Assembly (NCBI GenBank): GCA_020638335.1
Contig: JACKIT010000006.1
Coordinates: 18,070-82,069 of the forward strand
Direction: 5' to 3'
Source: Rhodospirillales bacterium
GTDB lineage: Bacteria; Pseudomonadota; Alphaproteobacteria; Micavibrionales; Micavibrionaceae
Length of the DNA: 64,000 bases
Part shown: positions 60,880 through 64,000 of the stretch, one piece after another
How the letters are laid out: each line of letters opens with the position of its first letter
Numbering within the stretch: the stretch's first letter is position 1
Notes under the pieces: generated by a model
What the model saw: the letters and a program-made list of their open reading frames with translations, nothing else
What the model was told of the DNA's origin: nothing
Databases searched by the model: none
Translations under genes and position numbers: made by a program

Positions 60880-60955
60880 TGGTGGACCCTAGCGGGATCG
60901 AACCGCTGACCTCATCGCTGCCAGCGATGCGCTCTCCCAGCTGAGCTAAGGGCCC
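60880..60955 (-). tRNA. tRNA-Ala (anticodon GGC), with encoded CCA
   Basis: A 76-nt cloverleaf. The acceptor arm GGGCCCT pairs with AGGGTCC (one G-U pair), the D arm has GCTC/GAGC, the anticodon stem CATCG/CGATG encloses CTGGCAG with GGC, and the T arm AGCGG/CCGCT encloses TTCGATC. The discriminator is A, and CCA is encoded. It lies upstream of the unknown acidic gene and downstream of mscL. Confidence 0.95.
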
Positions 60956-61007
60956 TTTCATTAAGATGAAAGCGAACTTAAGCAAAAACGCTTATCAGTT
61001 CAAGTAA

Positions 61008-61035
61008 AAAAGCGGAGCATTGCAGCCCCGCTTTT
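61008..61035 (-). terminator. Terminator of mscL
   Basis: aaaagcgg (61008-61015) pairs with ccgctttt (61028-61035). On the minus strand it is followed by T. It lies 20 nt after the mscL stop. Confidence 0.7.
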
Positions 61036-61054
61036 CAAATTTATTAAGCCGCGC

Positions 61055-61471
61055 CTATTTCTTGAGCAAAGCGTCGCGGATTTCCTCCAAGAGCACTTCA
61101 CTTTTCGGCGGTTTCGGGGCTTCTGCCGGTGCCTCTTCTTCGGCGCGCTTAAGCTTATTCACGCCTTTAACCAACATGAAAATGACGAAAGCGACGATCA
61201 AGAAGTTGATTACGGCATTAATGAACGCTCCATATTTAATCAGAGCAGCGCCTGCTTCTTCCGCTGCGGCCAGTGACGGGTATTGTTGACCGTCCAGTGA
61301 AATGTATAGATCACTGAAATCAATCCCGGCGGTGATCACACCAATAATCGGCATGATCAGGTCACCCACCATAGAGTTAACAATCGCGGTAAATGCCGCA
61401 CCGATAATAATACCAACGGCCATGTCCATGACATTGCCGCGGGCAATAAACTCTTTAAACTCGTTTAACAT
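61055..61471 (-). CDS. mscL: Large-conductance mechanosensitive channel
   Basis: A 138-residue MscL. The amphipathic N-terminus and first helix read [20 protein letters not shown], and the pore-lining segment [20 protein letters not shown] follows. The second helix is [19 protein letters not shown]. The C-terminal helical bundle has [12 protein letters not shown]. It opens on hypo-osmotic shock to release solutes. A good ribosome binding site (GAGAGG) precedes it. Confidence 0.97.
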   Translation of the reverse strand: MLNEFKEFIARGNVMDMAVGIIIGAAFTAIVNSMVGDLIMPIIGVITAGIDFSDLYISLDGQQYPSLAAAEEAGAALIKYGAFINAVINFLIVAFVIFMLVKGVNKLKRAEEEAPAEAPKPPKSEVLLEEIRDALLKK

Positions 61472-61574
61472 TATATTTCCTCTCTCATTTTATAAAAAAC
61501 AGAGAGGCACGATACGGCATTAAAATGAGTAGAGTCAATATGATAGGGGTTTACAAAAAAATATTGCCGTACTT

Positions 61575-61802
61575 TTAAGTTTTGCTATGAAATTTAAAGT
61601 TTGTTTTCTCCCAAGCAGCGAGCTTTCGATAAAGCGTCGATGGGGCAATATCAAGGATTCCTGCGGCTTGGTGAATGTCGCCCTGACAAATTTGCAAGAT
61701 ATGCTCAATATAATCACGCTCAAACGCCGCCAGAGTTTTTAGGCTATACGCCTTACATGTTTCGGGTAGTATCCCAGCCGCGATTTGAAGCCCTTCATTC
61801 AT
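61575..61802 (-). CDS. Stand-alone Fis-type HTH protein
   Basis: A 75-residue protein. SLKTLAAFERDYIEHILQIC followed by QGDIHQAAGILDIAPSTLYR is the Fis/NtrC-type C-terminal helix-turn-helix, with the TLYRKL end seen in sigma-54 activators. No AAA+ or receiver part exists upstream (a stop lies 18 nt before the ATG) and no ribosome binding site is evident. It may be a small DNA-binding regulator or the leftover 3' end of a larger activator. Confidence 0.6.
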   Translation of the reverse strand: MNEGLQIAAGILPETCKAYSLKTLAAFERDYIEHILQICQGDIHQAAGILDIAPSTLYRKLAAWEKTNFKFHSKT

Positions 61803-61886
61803 AAAAAGGCACTTTATCTAAAAATAAACCTGGCAAAAGAAAAAACTATTTTAGCCCACGGCTGTATGCGTTTGCATCAACTAAGA

Positions 61887-61913
61887 AAAAAGCCGCTCTT
61901 TGGGCGGCTTTTT
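61887..61913 (-). terminator. Terminator of the Bax-inhibitor-1 gene
   Basis: aaaaagccgc (61887-61896) pairs with gcggcttttt (61904-61913). On the minus strand the stem ends in a T-run. It lies 23 nt after the stop at 61937. Confidence 0.8.
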
Positions 61914-61936
61914 GAATTTTATTTATGAACGCGCTT

Positions 61937-62650
61937 TTAACGCTGGTTCATGAAATGCAGGATATACTGGAAAAGCGCGATAAAGCTGATATACAGATTC
62001 AGCGCGGCAGCCCAGCCCATACGATTAGCAAATTCTTGCGGCATGGACGGTGAGTACATTTCTTTCATTTCCTGAGTCTGCCAAACGGTGATGCCTGAGA
62101 ACAAGACAATTCCAACGCCCGCAATGACGTTGGACATCATCGAACTTTGGAAAAAGATGTTCATGACACTGGCGGCGATTAGCCCGATAATCCCCATCGT
62201 TGCAAATGTACGAATAGGGGTTAAATCTTTTTTGGTGGTATACCCAAAGACGCTCAGGCCTGCGAACATTGCGGTGGCAATAAAGAACGCCTTGGCCACA
62301 TCAACTCCGAAAGCCGGATTGGCCGATACCATTACAGCAATGGCAGCAAAGCTAATACCATAAACGGTCGCAACGCCGAAAAATGCGGCCATTAATTGAG
62401 AAGCTTTCATTTTATCGGGACGAAAGCCGAACCAGATAATCGCCAAGGGGGCAAACATCACCAGATAGGCTTGCGGACCGCCAAGAAACAGCTTGAGAAG
62501 CAGCGGTGAGCTGCCAACAACCCAAGCCACAATGGCGGTTACCAAAACACCGGCGGTCATTTTGGCGTAAATGTTATTCATATGTTGCCGCAAACCCTCA
62601 TCAATCTCGCGGGTGCGGGTTTGCGTGGTTTGGAAACGGTCAGTTTGCAT
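61937..62650 (-). CDS. Bax inhibitor-1/YccA family membrane protein
   Basis: A 237-residue protein with seven hydrophobic helices. It starts RTREIDEGLRQHMNNIYAKM and ends ALNLYISFIALFQYILHFMN, both family features. The pair of acidic residues in the last helices is not well conserved here. BI-1 proteins act as pH-gated calcium leak channels or as partners of the FtsH/HflKC protease system. AAGGAG precedes the ATG. Confidence 0.93.
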   Translation of the reverse strand: MQTDRFQTTQTRTREIDEGLRQHMNNIYAKMTAGVLVTAIVAWVVGSSPLLLKLFLGGPQAYLVMFAPLAIIWFGFRPDKMKASQLMAAFFGVATVYGISFAAIAVMVSANPAFGVDVAKAFFIATAMFAGLSVFGYTTKKDLTPIRTFATMGIIGLIAASVMNIFFQSSMMSNVIAGVGIVLFSGITVWQTQEMKEMYSPSMPQEFANRMGWAAALNLYISFIALFQYILHFMNQR

Positions 62651-62689
62651 CGTTACAATCTCCTTATGATATTCAAACGATTTTCAATA

Positions 62690-62718
62690 CATATAGTCTT
62701 TATTATAGCAGATTTCAA
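62690..62718 (-). promoter_or_regulatory. Candidate sigma-70 promoter of the BI-1 gene
   Basis: On the minus strand TTGAAA, a 17-nt spacer and TATATG lie about 40 nt before the ATG at 62650. An overlapping TATAAT could also serve as a -10. Confidence 0.35.
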
Positions 62719-62761
62719 AGTTTTTCAGGGGAAAACCGGAAAATGCTGTTTGTGGAGTATG

Positions 62762-63877
62762 TTAGGGTTTTCGGCGCCCGCGTGTGAGCCATGGATTTTT
62801 TTTAACGTGCTCAATGCGTTTTTCCTTTTCGGCGCTAAGCGTTGTAATTTGCGGCACCGGCGTATTGGTCATTTCGGAAAGAATTTGGATGCGTTTTTCC
62901 ATTGGCGGATGCGTGGCAAAAAGCCCCATGAATGGAGATGAGTTTTCAATGCACATCAACATAATATCGTCCGTGGTTTCCGGAATCTGATCGCGCTGGG
63001 CAATGCGCAGGAGGGCGCGCATCATGGCGCCCGGTTTTTTCGTTAACTGCACTGCCCCGGCATCGGCCATATATTCGCGGCGGCGGGAAAGCGCAAAGCG
63101 CGTGGACAGGGTCAGGAGATAGCCGATCCAAAGGACCGCCACAAGGATGATCATAATGAGAAGCCCTTTGCCGCTGCGTCGCTCATGTCTGGAAAAGATG
63201 AAGCTGTAACGCAGATTGCTCCATACAAGCTGGGCGAAAAAACCGATCATTCCGGCAAAAATGATGGTGACAATGAGCAGACGAACATCGCGGTTGATGA
63301 TATGCGTCAGTTCGTGCGCAAGAACACCTTCGAGTTCATCTTTGCTCAGCATATTTAACAGCCCCCGTGTGACGGTCACCGTATAGGTTTTTTTATCAAT
63401 ACCGCTGGCGAATGCATTGCGTGCATGGGTTTCAATGATTTCCAGTTTTGGCATGGTGATCCCGGCGGCGATTGAGAGATTTTCAAGGAGATTATAAAGG
63501 ACCGGCTCCTCTTTGCGAGTGACAGGGCGAGAATGGGCCAGTTTTCGAATCATTTCTGTATGAAAGAACCAGGATATTGCAAACCAGCCCGGAATGATGG
63601 TGAAGATCAACCAGAGGTTATTGAGAACGATATGGTTGGCGAGCCGGACGGCGGTCTGCAGGGTTTGCAGGGTTGTATCCTGATGCCCCCAAGCCGTCTG
63701 ACCATTGATGATGCCATCATAGGAATGGATGCTGCCGCCATAGTAGATATAACCGCTGACGAAGGCGAGCAGCCAGATCATGCCGATAATCAGCAGCGGA
63801 TAAAAAATCAGCAACAAAACCGATTTCAGGTTGTTGTTCCAGATATGAGTCTGCAGGCCGGCCGGATGTATGGGCAT
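62762..63877 (-). CDS. HtpX-like M48 membrane metalloprotease
   Basis: A 371-residue protein. Membrane helices lie at about 19-40 and 85-105. The zinc site is LAHELTHIINRD with His188, Glu189 and His192, and a further Glu lies in RREYMADAGAVQL. Two more helices (about 200-225 and 232-255) follow. It lies 6 nt after a lemA gene, a frequent pairing in which LemA is a partner of the membrane protease. It acts in membrane-protein quality control. Confidence 0.9.
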   Translation of the reverse strand: MPIHPAGLQTHIWNNNLKSVLLLIFYPLLIIGMIWLLAFVSGYIYYGGSIHSYDGIINGQTAWGHQDTTLQTLQTAVRLANHIVLNNLWLIFTIIPGWFAISWFFHTEMIRKLAHSRPVTRKEEPVLYNLLENLSIAAGITMPKLEIIETHARNAFASGIDKKTYTVTVTRGLLNMLSKDELEGVLAHELTHIINRDVRLLIVTIIFAGMIGFFAQLVWSNLRYSFIFSRHERRSGKGLLIMIILVAVLWIGYLLTLSTRFALSRRREYMADAGAVQLTKKPGAMMRALLRIAQRDQIPETTDDIMLMCIENSSPFMGLFATHPPMEKRIQILSEMTNTPVPQITTLSAEKEKRIEHVKKNPWLTRGRRKP

Positions 63878-63883
63878 ATTTGT

Positions 63884-64000
63884 TTATCCGAAATTGACAT
63901 CCGGCGCTTTTTCGAGCGTTTCGCGGGCGTCTTCGGGCACCTCGAAGAATTCTTCTTTGCTGAAACCTAGCGCAGCGGCGAACAGCACCGCCGGGAATTG
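63884..64000 (-). CDS. LemA family protein, C-terminal end (runs off the window)
   Basis: The last 38 residues are visible: FPAVLFAAALGFSKEEFFEV then PEDARETLEKAPDVNFG. This is the LemA C-terminal pattern (FP...LGF...EFFE...VxFG). The HtpX-like protease follows after 6 nt. LemA proteins are membrane-anchored helical proteins of uncertain role. Confidence 0.8.
   Translation of the reverse strand, partial: QFPAVLFAAALGFSKEEFFEVPEDARETLEKAPDVNFG

Overview
The window reads as chromosomal housekeeping DNA of an alphaproteobacterium of moderate G+C. The two best clues are gene orders: aroQ-accB-accC-aat, preceded by DsbA-family genes, and def-fmt-(eamA)-truA close to dapE-dapD. Both are typical of Alphaproteobacteria. 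A copper-type TonB receptor with DUF2946, many two-component proteins and pilin-like genes suggest a free-living or predatory aquatic bacterium. A Micavibrio-like lineage is possible but cannot be shown from this sequence. There is one tRNA gene (Ala, GGC) and no rRNA, CRISPR array or prophage. The only transposon DNA is a short scar of two different insertion sequences.

Layout. 1-6131 (minus): BepA-like protease, two DsbA-family proteins, a PCuAC copper chaperone, aroQ, accB, accC and the start of aat. 6165-15949: a small membrane protein, rlmE, guaB, a 46-residue protein, an rsmB-like methyltransferase, metE, metF and guaA. 16009-22171 (minus): a tight seven-gene operon with a thermostable-hemolysin family protein, an acyl-adenylate ligase, a heme-oxygenase-like (TenA/HDO-type) protein, an SDR, a TPR protein and a QseBC/PmrAB-type two-component pair. 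A tandem direct repeat resembling a PmrA/QseB box lies at its promoter. 22410-28757: def, fmt, an EamA transporter, truA, a NIF3-C-terminal-like protein, a PRC-barrel protein, dapE and dapD. 28862-35094: an unknown protein, a FemAB-like transferase, DUF3108, glmU, a small secreted protein and glmS. 35169-38496: a copper-uptake cassette (DUF2946, TonB-dependent receptor, TonB). 38595-45687: a class 1A-type dihydroorotate dehydrogenase, then a nitric-oxide signalling locus. That locus has an NtrC-type sigma-54 activator divergent from two paralogous receiver proteins, an H-NOX protein and a hybrid histidine kinase, with a textbook sigma-54 promoter between. 45697-50820: GspF/PilC-like protein, a prepilin with a tail-fibre-like module, the IS scars, rmuC and a pilin-like protein. 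50822-54338 (minus): rpmH, rnpA, yidD, yidC, engB. 54453-64000: patatin, a beta-barrel protein, a subtilase-like exoprotein, an O-antigen-ligase-like protein, tRNA-Ala, mscL, a Fis-domain protein, a Bax-inhibitor-1 protein, an HtpX-like protease and the end of lemA.

Two loci stand out as candidate poorly described systems. The first is the seven-gene acyl-modifying operon with its own two-component system and a likely autoregulatory box. The second is the sigma-54/H-NOX circuit, whose two receiver proteins carry an unrecognised N-terminal domain and whose H-NOX lacks the Arg of the YxSxR heme motif. Smaller curiosities are a palindromic repeat inside the signal-peptide region of the BepA-like protease, an 80-nt gene overlap (FemAB/DUF3108), a 23-bp duplication that rewrites the C-terminus of GlmU, and a frameshifted small membrane gene.
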